A stretch of 64,000 bases of DNA from Chitinophagaceae bacterium (GTDB taxonomy: Bacteria; Bacteroidota; Bacteroidia; Chitinophagales; Chitinophagaceae). Location: the NCBI GenBank assembly GCA_016721725.1, contig JADKHN010000006.1, positions 868,001 to 932,000 of the forward strand. Direction: 5' to 3'. Below the pieces are notes generated by a model that was not told where the DNA came from, did not search any database, and worked only from the letters and a program-made list of their open reading frames with translations. A program made the translations under genes and the position numbers. How positions within the stretch are numbered: position 1 is the stretch's first letter; the number at the start of each line of letters is the position of its first letter. Positions 52,524 to 61,233 of the stretch are shown one piece after another.

Positions 52524-54614
52524 TTAAGAAATTTTACTCCAGGCGGTTTTTCCAGTCTGACCTTGCAGATAGGTCTTTATCCGCAAATGTTCGGCCAGGA
52601 TCAGATCCGGGTCTTCTTCAACCACTTTAAGGGCCACTTCGCGTGCGGCTTCCAGTATGGCCTTATCTTGGACCAGGCTGGCCAGTTTAAAGTTTAACAG
52701 GCCGCTTTGTTTTGTTCCCTCTATATCACCCGGACCCCGGATCTCAAGGTCCTTTTCCGCGATCCGGAAACCATCATTGGTGGCCACCATGATAGTTAAC
52801 CTTTCCCGGGCGTCATTTGATATCTTAGGGCCTGTTAATAAAATGCAAAAACTCTTTTCAGCGCCCCGGCCTACGCGTCCCCGTAACTGGTGCAATTGAG
52901 ACAAACCGAATTTTTCCGCGCTCTCGATCACCATCACCGAGGCATTGGGTACATTGACCCCCACTTCGATCACCGTCGTACTTACCATGATCTGCGTATC
53001 CCCTTTCACAAAACGCTGCATATTGGTATCCTTTTGTTCGGCGGTCTGCCTGCCATGCACCATGCTGATCCAGTAAGCCGGTTCGGGAAAGAAGGATTTC
53101 ACCTCTTCGAAACCCTTCATCAGGTTCTCATAATCGAGCTTGCTGCTTTCTTCAATGAGCGGGTAAACGAAATAGACCTGCCGGCCTTTTTGGATCTCTT
53201 CCTTGACAAATCCCATCACCTGGGGCCTCGCACTTTCAAAACGGTGGATCGTATGGATCGGTTGCCTGCCCGGCGGTAATTCATCGATCACACTGTAATC
53301 CAGGTCACCGTAAGCCGTTAACGCCAGGGTGCGGGGGATCGGGGTCGCCGTCATCACCAGCACATGAGGCGGGGTATGGTTCTTTTTCCACAACTGCGCC
53401 CTTTGGGCCACTCCGAATTTGTGTTGTTCATCGATGATGGCAAATCCCAGGTTCCTGAACTGCACTTTCCCCTCGATCACGGCATGGGTACCGATCAGGA
53501 TATGAACGGTTCCGTCTTCACAACCTTTCAAAACCGAACGGCGTTCTTTGGTTACAGATGACCCGGTGAGCATTTTTACACAAACCGGCATATCCTTTAA
53601 TAATTCCGAAATGCTGTTGAAATGTTGCTGGGCCAGTATCTCGGTAGGCGCCATCATTACGCTCTGGTATCCGTTATCCGCGGCGATCAGCATCATCATC
53701 AGGGCCACGATGGTCTTGCCGCTGCCCACATCCCCCTGTAAGAGTCGGTTCATCTGGCGGCCGCTGCCTGTATCCTTCCGGATCTCCTTCAATACCCTTT
53801 TCTGGGCACCGGTCAGTTCAAAAGGCAGATAGGCATTGAAAAAATCGTTGAACAGCAGTCCCACCTGGCTGAAGACAAGTCCTTTGCTGGAGCGCTGCCG
53901 GGCTGTCCGGACCAACCCCAGTCTCAACTGGGCGAAAAAGAATTCCTCGAATTTCAAGCGCCGGAGCGCGTGGGCATAGTGTTTTTCGGAGACCGGAAAA
54001 TGGATCTGCCGGATGGCTTCAAAATGGCTGATGAATTTATACCGGGTGATCAGATCCTGCGGTAAATTCTCCGGCAGGTCTCTTTCACTGAGTATCTGCA
54101 ATAAGGCGTGGGTGAATTTTCCGATGGCCCTGCCGTTCAGACCCTTGGTCTTTAATTTTTCCGTTGAGGGGTAGACCGGCTCCAGGCAGGCCTTACCACC
54201 TGCTTTCTGTGGCGTATAGACCTCGATCTCTGGATGAGCGATCTGGGGCCGGTTCATGAAAAAGCCCAGTTTGCCAAAAACCAGGTATTGTCCGCCGACC
54301 TGTAACATCTTTTGGATCCAGGAGATGCCCTGAAACCAAACAAGCTCGATCTCACCGGTATCATCACTGAGCATTGCCACCAGGCGGCGACCGGCCTTCT
54401 GTCCCATGATCTCGATGGAAATGATCCTGCCGCTGACCTGAGCGTATTCGATCCGGGGAGAGAGTGAAGCGATAGGATCGATCCTTGTCTTATCAATATG
54501 GCGAATGGGGTAGAATTCGAGCAGGTCACGGAAAGTGAATACCTGGAGTTCCTTTCGGATCAGGTCGCCTTTCAGGGTACTGATCCCGGTGAGGTACTCG
54601 ATGGGACTGTTCAA
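52524..54614 (-). CDS. recG: ATP-dependent DNA helicase RecG
   Basis: A 696-residue superfamily 2 helicase: wedge/OB domain (about 1-250), Walker A LLQGDVGSGKTIVALMM, IIDEQHKFGV (DExH box, DEQH), TATPIPRT, and the C-terminal QLHQLRGRVGRG. RecG remodels stalled forks and Holliday junctions. The start codon is TTG: an in-frame stop lies ten codons upstream and no ATG intervenes, so a non-ATG start is needed. The DEAD-box helicase gene lies upstream on the same strand. Confidence 0.95.
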   Translation of the reverse strand: MNSPIEYLTGISTLKGDLIRKELQVFTFRDLLEFYPIRHIDKTRIDPIASLSPRIEYAQVSGRIISIEIMGQKAGRRLVAMLSDDTGEIELVWFQGISWIQKMLQVGGQYLVFGKLGFFMNRPQIAHPEIEVYTPQKAGGKACLEPVYPSTEKLKTKGLNGRAIGKFTHALLQILSERDLPENLPQDLITRYKFISHFEAIRQIHFPVSEKHYAHALRRLKFEEFFFAQLRLGLVRTARQRSSKGLVFSQVGLLFNDFFNAYLPFELTGAQKRVLKEIRKDTGSGRQMNRLLQGDVGSGKTIVALMMMLIAADNGYQSVMMAPTEILAQQHFNSISELLKDMPVCVKMLTGSSVTKERRSVLKGCEDGTVHILIGTHAVIEGKVQFRNLGFAIIDEQHKFGVAQRAQLWKKNHTPPHVLVMTATPIPRTLALTAYGDLDYSVIDELPPGRQPIHTIHRFESARPQVMGFVKEEIQKGRQVYFVYPLIEESSKLDYENLMKGFEEVKSFFPEPAYWISMVHGRQTAEQKDTNMQRFVKGDTQIMVSTTVIEVGVNVPNASVMVIESAEKFGLSQLHQLRGRVGRGAEKSFCILLTGPKISNDARERLTIMVATNDGFRIAEKDLEIRGPGDIEGTKQSGLLNFKLASLVQDKAILEAAREVALKVVEEDPDLILAEHLRIKTYLQGQTGKTAWSKIS

Positions 54615-54708
54615 TATGTTGGCGCTGGAGCTGATGGAGGATTATTTATACAAATATATCCCAGCGACCGGAATTGATCGCCACCTATCCGTTGCTTAAA
54701 CGGTTAAA

Positions 54709-55950
54709 TCAACGGGAATGCTGTTGACCCGACCTGCCCTGTGCACGAAATGGTTTTTTGAAATTACGCTTCCCGTCGCCCTGCCGTGATCCTGAACCCG
54801 GGTTATACGCAGGGGTCTCACCAAATTCGGCGGGTACCTCGGCCTTGGGAACCGGATGTCCCAGTAGTTTTTCGATCGCGGCCAGTTTACGCTGTTCTTT
54901 CTGGCTTACCAGGGTATAGGCCGTTCCATCGGCCTCCGCTCTGGCGGTACGGCCAATGCGGTGAACATAATCCTCGCCGTCGTGGGGTACGTCGTAATTG
55001 ATGACCAGGTCGATGCTGTCAATATCAATGCCCCGGCTGAGGATATCCGTGGCGATAAGGATGGGCAATCGTCCGCTTTTGAAATACATGAGCACTTCTT
55101 CCCTTTTCGTCTGCTCCAGGTCACTGTGGATCTCGTCGGCCTTTAATCCCGCTCGCTTCAGGTCGCGGGTCAGTTGCTTTACACTGATCTTACTGCTGCA
55201 GAAAACCAGAACCGATTTGAAATTCTTTTGACGAAGCAGGTATTTGACCAGGGGGATCTTCTGGGTATCATAAACAATGAATGCCTGCTGGATGATCTTC
55301 TCCGGCGGTTTGCTGATGGAGATATTCACTTCCGTGGGGTCATGCAGGATCTTGCGGGCCATTTCCCGGATCTTATGGGGCATGGTCGCCGAGAAGAGCA
55401 GGTTCTGCCTTTTCCTGGGCAGGTTGGCGATGATGAACATGATGTCGTCGTAAAAACCCATGTCCAGCATGCGGTCGGCCTCATCCAGAACCAGGTATTT
55501 GAGTCCGGCGAGTTTGACATAGCCCATTTTGATATGAGCCATCATCTTTCCCGGTGTACAGATCACGATATCGGCGCCATGGCTCAGGGCCTTCTTTTCC
55601 TGGACGAATGCATTCCCGTCACCCCCGCCGAAAACGGCGATGGAACTCACGGATGTGAAATAGGAAAGGCCTTCCATGTGCTGGGCGATCTGGATGGCCA
55701 GTTCGCGGGTTGGCACGATCACAAGGGCGTTATTGGTATGGTCTTCGTGGGGATCGGTGATGATCTTGTTGATCAGCGGGAGCAGGAAGGCGGCGGTCTT
55801 TCCTGTGCCGGTCTGCGCCGAGGCGATCACATCTTTTCCCGCCATGATCAGGGGGATCACCTGTTCCTGAACCGGGGTGGCGTCCTCATATCCCGAGGCA
55901 TCGATTCCTTCCATCAGCCTGTCGTCAAATCCAAATTCGGTAAACTTCAA
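54709..55950 (-). CDS. DEAD-box RNA helicase, RhlE type
   Basis: A 413-residue protein if TTG 55950 is used (residues LKFTEFGFDDRL, the RhlE family start), or 423 with a GTG at 55980; neither is ATG, and the extra ten residues overlap a low-complexity tract. Motifs: Q-motif ATPVQEQVIP, Walker A AQTGTGKT, DEAD (VLDEADRMLD), SAT, HRIGRTAR. The tail is Gly/Arg/Lys/Gln-rich, as in RNA-binding ends of RhlE. It unwinds RNA in ribosome assembly or mRNA turnover, usually induced by cold. It may share a transcript with recG. Confidence 0.92.
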   Translation of the reverse strand: MKFTEFGFDDRLMEGIDASGYEDATPVQEQVIPLIMAGKDVIASAQTGTGKTAAFLLPLINKIITDPHEDHTNNALVIVPTRELAIQIAQHMEGLSYFTSVSSIAVFGGGDGNAFVQEKKALSHGADIVICTPGKMMAHIKMGYVKLAGLKYLVLDEADRMLDMGFYDDIMFIIANLPRKRQNLLFSATMPHKIREMARKILHDPTEVNISISKPPEKIIQQAFIVYDTQKIPLVKYLLRQKNFKSVLVFCSSKISVKQLTRDLKRAGLKADEIHSDLEQTKREEVLMYFKSGRLPILIATDILSRGIDIDSIDLVINYDVPHDGEDYVHRIGRTARAEADGTAYTLVSQKEQRKLAAIEKLLGHPVPKAEVPAEFGETPAYNPGSGSRQGDGKRNFKKPFRAQGRSGQQHSR

Positions 55951-56100
55951 ATTGGTGTTTTTTAGTTGGTGAAGGTACACAATAAAGGCCGATAGTGAGC
56001 AATGCGTAGAAGTGAAGTCAGGTCATGATCATCATTATGGTTTATTGACTAAATTTAACAGTCCGGAGCAATATTGTATATGTAAAAACGCTTTGATCCA

Positions 56101-57129
56101 TTGATACGACCCCTCTTTTTCAGTTTCATCCTGGCTCTTGCAGGCGGCTGTAGCAAGTCAACCCAGAGTACCTCCACCACCCCTCCGCCACCACCCACTG
56201 CCCCATTTTTTGCCAAGGGAGCTGATATCAGCTGGTTAACGGAAATGGAAGCGTCAGGGATAAAATTCTATGAACCCGGAGGTAGTGAAAAAGAATGCCT
56301 GTCACTCCTGAAGAATTTGGGGATGAATGCAGTGAGATTAAGGGTTTGGGTGAATCCCACTCCTGCCTGGAACAATACGGCCGATGTGGTCAATAAAGCC
56401 ATCCGGGCAAAGAACCTGGGCCTGAAGATCATGATCGACTTCCATTACAGTGATTCCTGGGCTGATCCCGGACAGCAAACCAAACCGGTCGCATGGGCTG
56501 CACAGGACGTGGCCACCTTACAGATTTCTATTTATAATCATACCGCTGATGTACTGAATACCTTAAAATCAAATGGTATCAGTCCCGAATGGGTCCAGGT
56601 GGGTAATGAAACGAACGATGGCATGTTGTGGCCCGAAGGAAAAGCCTCGGTCAATATGGCGAATTACGCGAAATTCTTCAAAGCGGGTTATAATGCGGTG
56701 AAAGCCGTCAGTCCGGCCTCAAAAGTGATGGTTCATTTGTCCAATGGATACGATAATGCGCTCTACCAATGGAACCTGAACGGTTTAAAGAACAACGGTG
56801 CAAACTGGGATATCATCGGCATGTCGTTATACCCTACAGCCGGAAACTGGACGGTTTTGAACAACCAATGCCTGGCCAATATGAATGATATGGTCACCCG
56901 CTTCGGTTCTGAGATCATGATCAGTGAAGTAGGAATGAGCTGGACGGATGCCGCCGCATGCAATTTGTTCATCAGCGACATGATCAGCAAGACAAAATCA
57001 ATGGCCAACAATAAGGGGTTGGGCGTTTTTTACTGGGAACCGGAAGCTTACAATAATTGGAAAGGTTATTCTTTAGGCGCTTTTGATAATTCCGGCAAGC
57101 CCACCATTGCCTTGAACGCTTTTCAGTAA
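56101..57129 (+). CDS. GH53 arabinogalactan endo-1,4-beta-galactanase, lipoprotein
   Basis: A 342-residue protein with a lipoprotein leader (C17 after ALAGG), a Ser/Thr/Pro linker and a GH53 (beta/alpha)8 domain. Catalytic residues: E170 in VQVGNETNDG (acid/base) and E276 in MISEVGMSW (nucleophile), with RLRVWVNP and DFHYSDSWADP conserved. It cuts beta-1,4-galactan of pectin side chains. The start is TTG 56101; an in-frame stop at 56083 leaves no ATG. It sits 2.4 kb from the Sus-type operon on the other strand, with CvfB and Smr genes between, so a functional link is likely but unproven. Confidence 0.92.
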   Translation: MIRPLFFSFILALAGGCSKSTQSTSTTPPPPPTAPFFAKGADISWLTEMEASGIKFYEPGGSEKECLSLLKNLGMNAVRLRVWVNPTPAWNNTADVVNKAIRAKNLGLKIMIDFHYSDSWADPGQQTKPVAWAAQDVATLQISIYNHTADVLNTLKSNGISPEWVQVGNETNDGMLWPEGKASVNMANYAKFFKAGYNAVKAVSPASKVMVHLSNGYDNALYQWNLNGLKNNGANWDIIGMSLYPTAGNWTVLNNQCLANMNDMVTRFGSEIMISEVGMSWTDAAACNLFISDMISKTKSMANNKGLGVFYWEPEAYNNWKGYSLGAFDNSGKPTIALNAFQ

Positions 57130-57163
57130 AAGACTACCGTAGTCTTAAAGACTACGTTAGTCT
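57130..57163. repeat. Two tandem short palindromes after GH53
   Basis: AAGACTA (57130-57136)/TAGTCTT (57140-57146) and AGACTA (57149-57154)/TAGTCT (57158-57163) are two adjacent hairpins, about 18 bases each and nearly identical. They start one base after the GH53 stop. No T-run follows, so a REP-like or transcript-protecting role is possible. Confidence 0.65.
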
Positions 57164-57199
57164 GACAGTAAAGTTTACCTTTACCGTTTAATCGTACTC

Positions 57200-58033
57200 A
57201 TGATAAAAGTAGGCGAATACAATGTTTTAAAAGTGATCCGGGAAGTTCCATTCGGACTTTACCTGGATGATGGCGGCGAAGGCATCCTGTTACCCAAAAG
57301 GTTTGTTCCCGCCGGAGCCAAGACAGGTGACGAACTCAACGTATTCCTTTACCACGACGGAGAAGACCGCCTGATCGCCACCACGCAGCAACCGAAAGGC
57401 ATTTTGGGGGATATCGTCAAGCTCAGGGCCGTATCCGTCAATCCGCAGGGCGCGTTTCTGGACAATGGGCTGATGAAAGACCTCTTCGTCCCCAAGTCCA
57501 AACAACAAAGAGGCATGATCCCCAACGGCGAGTACCTGGTGAAGATCTACCTGGATGAACAAACCGGAAGATTGGCTGCGACCGAAAAGATCGAATCTTT
57601 TTTAAGCAATGATACCCTGACCGTCAAGGAACTGGAAGAAGTTGACCTGTTGGTCTACCGCCGAACCGATATCGGGTATGTGGTGATCATCAACAACCGG
57701 CACACGGGTGTGCTTCATCACAATGAGATCTACCGGAACATCACGGCGGGCGATCGTTTCCGTGGCTTTATCAAAAAGATCTATCCCGATAACCGCATCG
57801 ATGTATCCGCCGGCAAACCCGGTTACCAACGTGTCGAGGACGAGACCGGGAAGATCCTGCGCCTCCTGAAAGAGAATGGCGGTTTTCTCCCCTACCACGA
57901 TAAAAGCGACCCCGAAGCCATCTATGATTTTTTCGGCATGAGCAAGAAGACCTTTAAAATGACGACTGGTAATCTGTACAAACAACGCAAGATCGGTTTT
58001 GAGAAAGAGGGGATCAGGTTGGTTGAAGGTTAG
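57200..58033 (+). CDS. CvfB-like S1-domain RNA-binding protein
   Basis: A 277-residue protein with several S1-like beta-barrel modules: GEYNVLKVIREVPFGLYLDDGGEGILLPKRF (about 3-35), VKLRAVSVNPQGAFLDNGLMKDLFVP (about 75-100), a third module with DIGYVVIINNRHTGVLHHNEIYRNI (about 155-180), and a C-terminal winged-helix-like region (YDFFGMSKKTFKMTTGNLYKQRKI). This is the architecture of CvfB/YitL, an RNA-binding regulator that affects virulence genes in Gram-positives. It follows the GH53 gene by 70 bases on the same strand and is unlikely to be functionally tied to it. Confidence 0.9.
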   Translation: MIKVGEYNVLKVIREVPFGLYLDDGGEGILLPKRFVPAGAKTGDELNVFLYHDGEDRLIATTQQPKGILGDIVKLRAVSVNPQGAFLDNGLMKDLFVPKSKQQRGMIPNGEYLVKIYLDEQTGRLAATEKIESFLSNDTLTVKELEEVDLLVYRRTDIGYVVIINNRHTGVLHHNEIYRNITAGDRFRGFIKKIYPDNRIDVSAGKPGYQRVEDETGKILRLLKENGGFLPYHDKSDPEAIYDFFGMSKKTFKMTTGNLYKQRKIGFEKEGIRLVEG

Positions 58034-58070
58034 AGGTTTGCTAGTTGTTAGTTTTTAGTTTGCTGGTTTC
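58034..58070. repeat. AT-rich GTTAGTTTTTAGTTT tract after cvfB-like gene
   Basis: Directly after the stop codon comes AGGTTTGCTAGTTGTTAG followed by TTTTTAGTTTGCTGGTTTC. It shares TAGTTTTTAGTT with the tract after the beta-barrel gene at 26528-26562. Confidence 0.45.
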
Positions 58071-58209
58071 ATACCGGGCCAAGGTGTTTTAAAATCATAT
58101 ATCTTCATTCCCTTTTAAGTTAACATTAAATCCAACGCTGGCTTTAAACAGGAGCTGATGCGAATTGAAAAAAATCTAAAATCTTACTTCTACAATCTTC
58201 AATCCCATT

Positions 58210-58464
58210 ATGGCCCGCATCAAAGTTGACCTTCACGACATTTACAACAACAGCAAGGCGATCGACAAAGCTTTACAGGAAGCCTTTGAGGATGCCATCG
58301 ACAAAAGGATCCGGGAAGTGGAGATCATTCCAGGCAAGGGCAGCGGCCAGTTGCGGAAAAAAGTGGAGCGGTTCTTACAATTGCCGCATATCAAACCCCT
58401 ATATCACCGTATTGAGAACGACAGCAAGAATTTTGGCAGACTGTTCGTTTACTTCAAATTCTAA
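58210..58464 (+). CDS. Stand-alone Smr domain protein
   Basis: An 84-residue protein that is little more than an Smr domain: KVDLHDIY (DLHG-type motif, residues 5-12) and IIPGKGSGQLRKKVERFL (residues 38-55; the family HGKGxGxL loop with the His replaced by Pro) and a late VYFKF strand. Smr domains bind or nick DNA or cleave RNA, usually as the C-terminal part of MutS2 or other proteins. Here it is free. The replaced motif His suggests altered activity. The gene follows cvfB in the same direction by about 180 bases and has its own terminator. Confidence 0.85.
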   Translation: MARIKVDLHDIYNNSKAIDKALQEAFEDAIDKRIREVEIIPGKGSGQLRKKVERFLQLPHIKPLYHRIENDSKNFGRLFVYFKF

Positions 58465-58468
58465 AAAA

Positions 58469-58500
58469 AAGTCCCGAAGCTAAAACTTCGGGACTTCCTG
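58469..58500. terminator. Hairpin between Smr gene and SusF-like gene
   Basis: AAGTCCCGAAG (58469-58479) and CTTCGGGACTT (58486-58496) form a perfect 11-base stem with a 6-base loop. On the minus strand the 3' arm ends in a run of T (plus-strand A 58463-58470), so it can end the Sus-type operon as well. Confidence 0.85.
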
Positions 58501-58520
58501 CTATTTAAAAGAGGAATTGA

Positions 58521-60335
58521 TTAGTTGATCCTTACCGTTTGTTTATTCTCATCCAGCGTGATCGTATAGGTTCCGGCTGCTAATGGTGTCTTGAAATTGC
58601 TGCCGCCTTCCCATTTCATCCTCATCGTTGTTCCAACGGTTTGGTTACCACCGCTGTTATCTTCGTAATCAAATGCGCCCCAGGCATTACCCGCCAGGAA
58701 TTTGATCTCTTTATCCGATTTCAGCGTGATGGTGATGGTCCATACCCCGTTACCGGTATAGGTCATTTGCGGTGATGTGGGCGGATCCCAGTCGTTCACA
58801 CCGGCCTGGTTGATCCCGTTTCCAACCACACGCATTTCTGTTGCGGGGCTCGTCCAATAGATCACATTGTTTGGATCACGGCCATCCCAGATCACCCGGT
58901 AGCGTCCGGCTGGTGAATAATCGTTGAAGTTCGGTCCATTGATGGACAACGGACTTTGGTCGCCGCCGGTGGAACCATAACTATGTGTTTCATTGGCCGA
59001 CTGGCTGCCGTTATCCCATTGGTTGTTATCGATGAGTTTCCAACCGCCAGAAGTGAAGTTGGTAAGACCAACAAAAAGGTTGTTCGTCGCAAAACCCTGG
59101 GCCGTTACCGGATTACCCAAAGCGTAATTCGGGAAAACACCCGGAGGATTCCAGCCGGCACCGGTAGCACCGCCTACAAAACCCATCCTGCCAGTACTGA
59201 TATCATAGGTCATGTTGGACAGCTTGATCGAAATGCGGTAAACCCCTGCCACAGCTACGGCGAAGTTAGCTCCACCCGGACTCAGGGTACCACCGGATCC
59301 GCCATAGTTGACGGCCCAGTCGCGGCCCACGGTCACTTTGAATTCGGAATTGGCCGGCATATAAACATAAGCGTAATACATGCTGTTGAAAGTACCTGAA
59401 CCCGGACGAAGGTCACGGATCAGTTCAGGTGCCGTGGCAGGATCCCAGTTATTACCATTGCCTGTTGCGGCCTGGTAGCTGCCCGGCAGATAAAGCCTGA
59501 GGATGGGGAAATAACTTTGGATCGTTACATTGATCACATTGGAATAAGCAACGGCACCTTGTGCTGTTGTCGCTTTCAAACGATATTCCACTTTTCCGGT
59601 ATTGCCGCCGGGAATACCGGAGTTCAAAGCCGTCTGGTTCATCTCACCCTGGGTGAGCGCCTTGATGTTGATATTGCTTCCCATGGAGATGGTGAAGGGA
59701 GCCACGAAATTCTTACCCGCTGAATCGTATTGCAATTCGTAGCTGACCACATTGGCATAGCCGAGGAAAGCGGAGGTCCAGAGGAAATCCAGTGACTTGA
59801 CATTGGCGTTGGGCAAGGTGCATACCACGGAACTCAATGAGCTCCACAAAATGGCCGGATCCGCATAGGTCTTGGCGGATATCTTGATCACATTGGAGGT
59901 ATACCGTTCGTTATTGTTGTTGTAAGAAGAGATCACCCTGGCTTCAAAGCTGTTGGTGACGCCAAGCGCATAACCTTTCTGGAGGAGGATGGCATTAAGT
60001 TCCCTTCCGGTATAAGACGTTTTTAAAGCGCCGATGACCGTCCTGGAAGCTGGACTTGAAAAGTTCTTACCCGCTGAATCGATCTGCAGGATATACTTGA
60101 AAGTGGCAGAATCAGACGCGTATTTCGGAAAGGTCCAGGAGAACGTGATCACACTCCTGCTGGTATCAGCCAATACGGGGGAGACTACAGCCACATCGCT
60201 CGTGAGAGCCGGAGAGAACCCTTCTTTATACAAGGGCAGGTTCTCTGCATTCTCGAGCACATCGATCTTGCTGCAAGCGGAAAACAGGGCTACGGAACCC
60301 AGCACGGCAACCAGAAGTTTTGAAAAATATTTCAT
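58521..60335 (-). CDS. SusF/SusE-type surface glycan-binding lipoprotein
   Basis: A 604-residue lipoprotein starting at ATG 60335 (MKYFSKLLVAVLGS), with lipid attachment at C21 (LFSACSK). An N-terminal SusE-like domain (about 30-145) and a second similar Ig-like domain (about 150-260) are followed by two or three carbohydrate-binding beta domains: LRLYLPGSYQAATGNGNNWDP, YSPAGRYRVIWDG and MRVVGNGINQAGVNDWDPP. In SusF-like proteins such modules each bind a glycan. The gene ends the SusC-D-E-F-like operon. Which glycan is bound is unknown. The two PGxYxxxxG-type modules and their Trp-rich loops suggest binding of an extended chain. Confidence 0.9.
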   Translation of the reverse strand: MKYFSKLLVAVLGSVALFSACSKIDVLENAENLPLYKEGFSPALTSDVAVVSPVLADTSRSVITFSWTFPKYASDSATFKYILQIDSAGKNFSSPASRTVIGALKTSYTGRELNAILLQKGYALGVTNSFEARVISSYNNNNERYTSNVIKISAKTYADPAILWSSLSSVVCTLPNANVKSLDFLWTSAFLGYANVVSYELQYDSAGKNFVAPFTISMGSNINIKALTQGEMNQTALNSGIPGGNTGKVEYRLKATTAQGAVAYSNVINVTIQSYFPILRLYLPGSYQAATGNGNNWDPATAPELIRDLRPGSGTFNSMYYAYVYMPANSEFKVTVGRDWAVNYGGSGGTLSPGGANFAVAVAGVYRISIKLSNMTYDISTGRMGFVGGATGAGWNPPGVFPNYALGNPVTAQGFATNNLFVGLTNFTSGGWKLIDNNQWDNGSQSANETHSYGSTGGDQSPLSINGPNFNDYSPAGRYRVIWDGRDPNNVIYWTSPATEMRVVGNGINQAGVNDWDPPTSPQMTYTGNGVWTITITLKSDKEIKFLAGNAWGAFDYEDNSGGNQTVGTTMRMKWEGGSNFKTPLAAGTYTITLDENKQTVRIN

Positions 60336-60389
60336 ACTTGTTTGTTTAATTAGTTTTGAATCGAGATCCATTATTCGATTTGAATATTA

Positions 60390-61208
60390 TTATTCTACGG
60401 TCCATTTGCCGGTCTTAAAATCAACGCTCACTTTATATGACCGGGTGGTACCTGGCGCTTTCATATCACCGCCTTCAGGCTTGAAGTCATCGCCGTTCAC
60501 GTTGTTGGCATTATTGGCTCCAATAAAGCCGTATTTATTACCCCAATTGCCATATACCGGAACAAAGAGGAATGAATTGTTCGCTGACAAATTGATGGTG
60601 ATCTCAAATTTGGATGAACTTACTTTCGTGAATTTCTGGCTCAGCAATTCCGGATCGCCGCCACCCATCCAGTTACCCGGGGTTGCGCTGCCGGTAATAT
60701 AGAGTTTGGCCGGAACCGGGTAAACCACATCCAGGTATGGAGTGATCACGATCTTGACCACATTCGAATACAGGGCCGCGCTGCCGTTGGCCATGGTAGA
60801 TTTCACCCTAATCTCGATATTATGGGGCATATTCTCCGCAAGTCCCATACCCAGCAAGATGGTATTGAGTTCCTTCACCGTAAAGGTGTAATCCAGTTCC
60901 TTGGCAATGGACTTCTGACCCATCTTAGGATTGGTGAAATTCGATCCTGTGGTATCCATCTGGATCGTATATGTAACATCCTGGGAACTGATCCCGGTAT
61001 TGAACTGGTAATTCGGATTGGTCCAGTTGAAACTCACCGCAGGCAGATCCTTATTGGCGATCACCAAAACCATGGCGTTCGTGGAAGATGCCGTCAGCGC
61101 CGGTGGATTCCCCCCGCTGTACAATACCTTGTTCTCATCCTTGGAACAGGAGATGAACAGTGCGGAGATCACGGTAGAAAGCAACAGAAATTTTAAAATA
61201 TGTTTCAT
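60390..61208 (-). CDS. SusE-domain outer-membrane lipoprotein
   Basis: A 272-residue lipoprotein with lipid attachment at C21 (LFISCSKDE), a SusE-type N-terminal domain (about 28-150) and a C-terminal carbohydrate-binding module (about 165-272; KLYITGSATPGNWMGGGDPELLSQ, ending SVDFKTGKWTVE). It lies between the SusD gene (25 bases upstream) and the SusF-like gene (54 bases downstream) in one operon. It helps capture glycans at the surface. It is much shorter than the partner at 58521 and shares its domain plan. Confidence 0.9.
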   Translation of the reverse strand: MKHILKFLLLSTVISALFISCSKDENKVLYSGGNPPALTASSTNAMVLVIANKDLPAVSFNWTNPNYQFNTGISSQDVTYTIQMDTTGSNFTNPKMGQKSIAKELDYTFTVKELNTILLGMGLAENMPHNIEIRVKSTMANGSAALYSNVVKIVITPYLDVVYPVPAKLYITGSATPGNWMGGGDPELLSQKFTKVSSSKFEITINLSANNSFLFVPVYGNWGNKYGFIGANNANNVNGDDFKPEGGDMKAPGTTRSYKVSVDFKTGKWTVE

Positions 61209-61233
61209 ATAGCTAATTTTTATTTTGTTCGAT

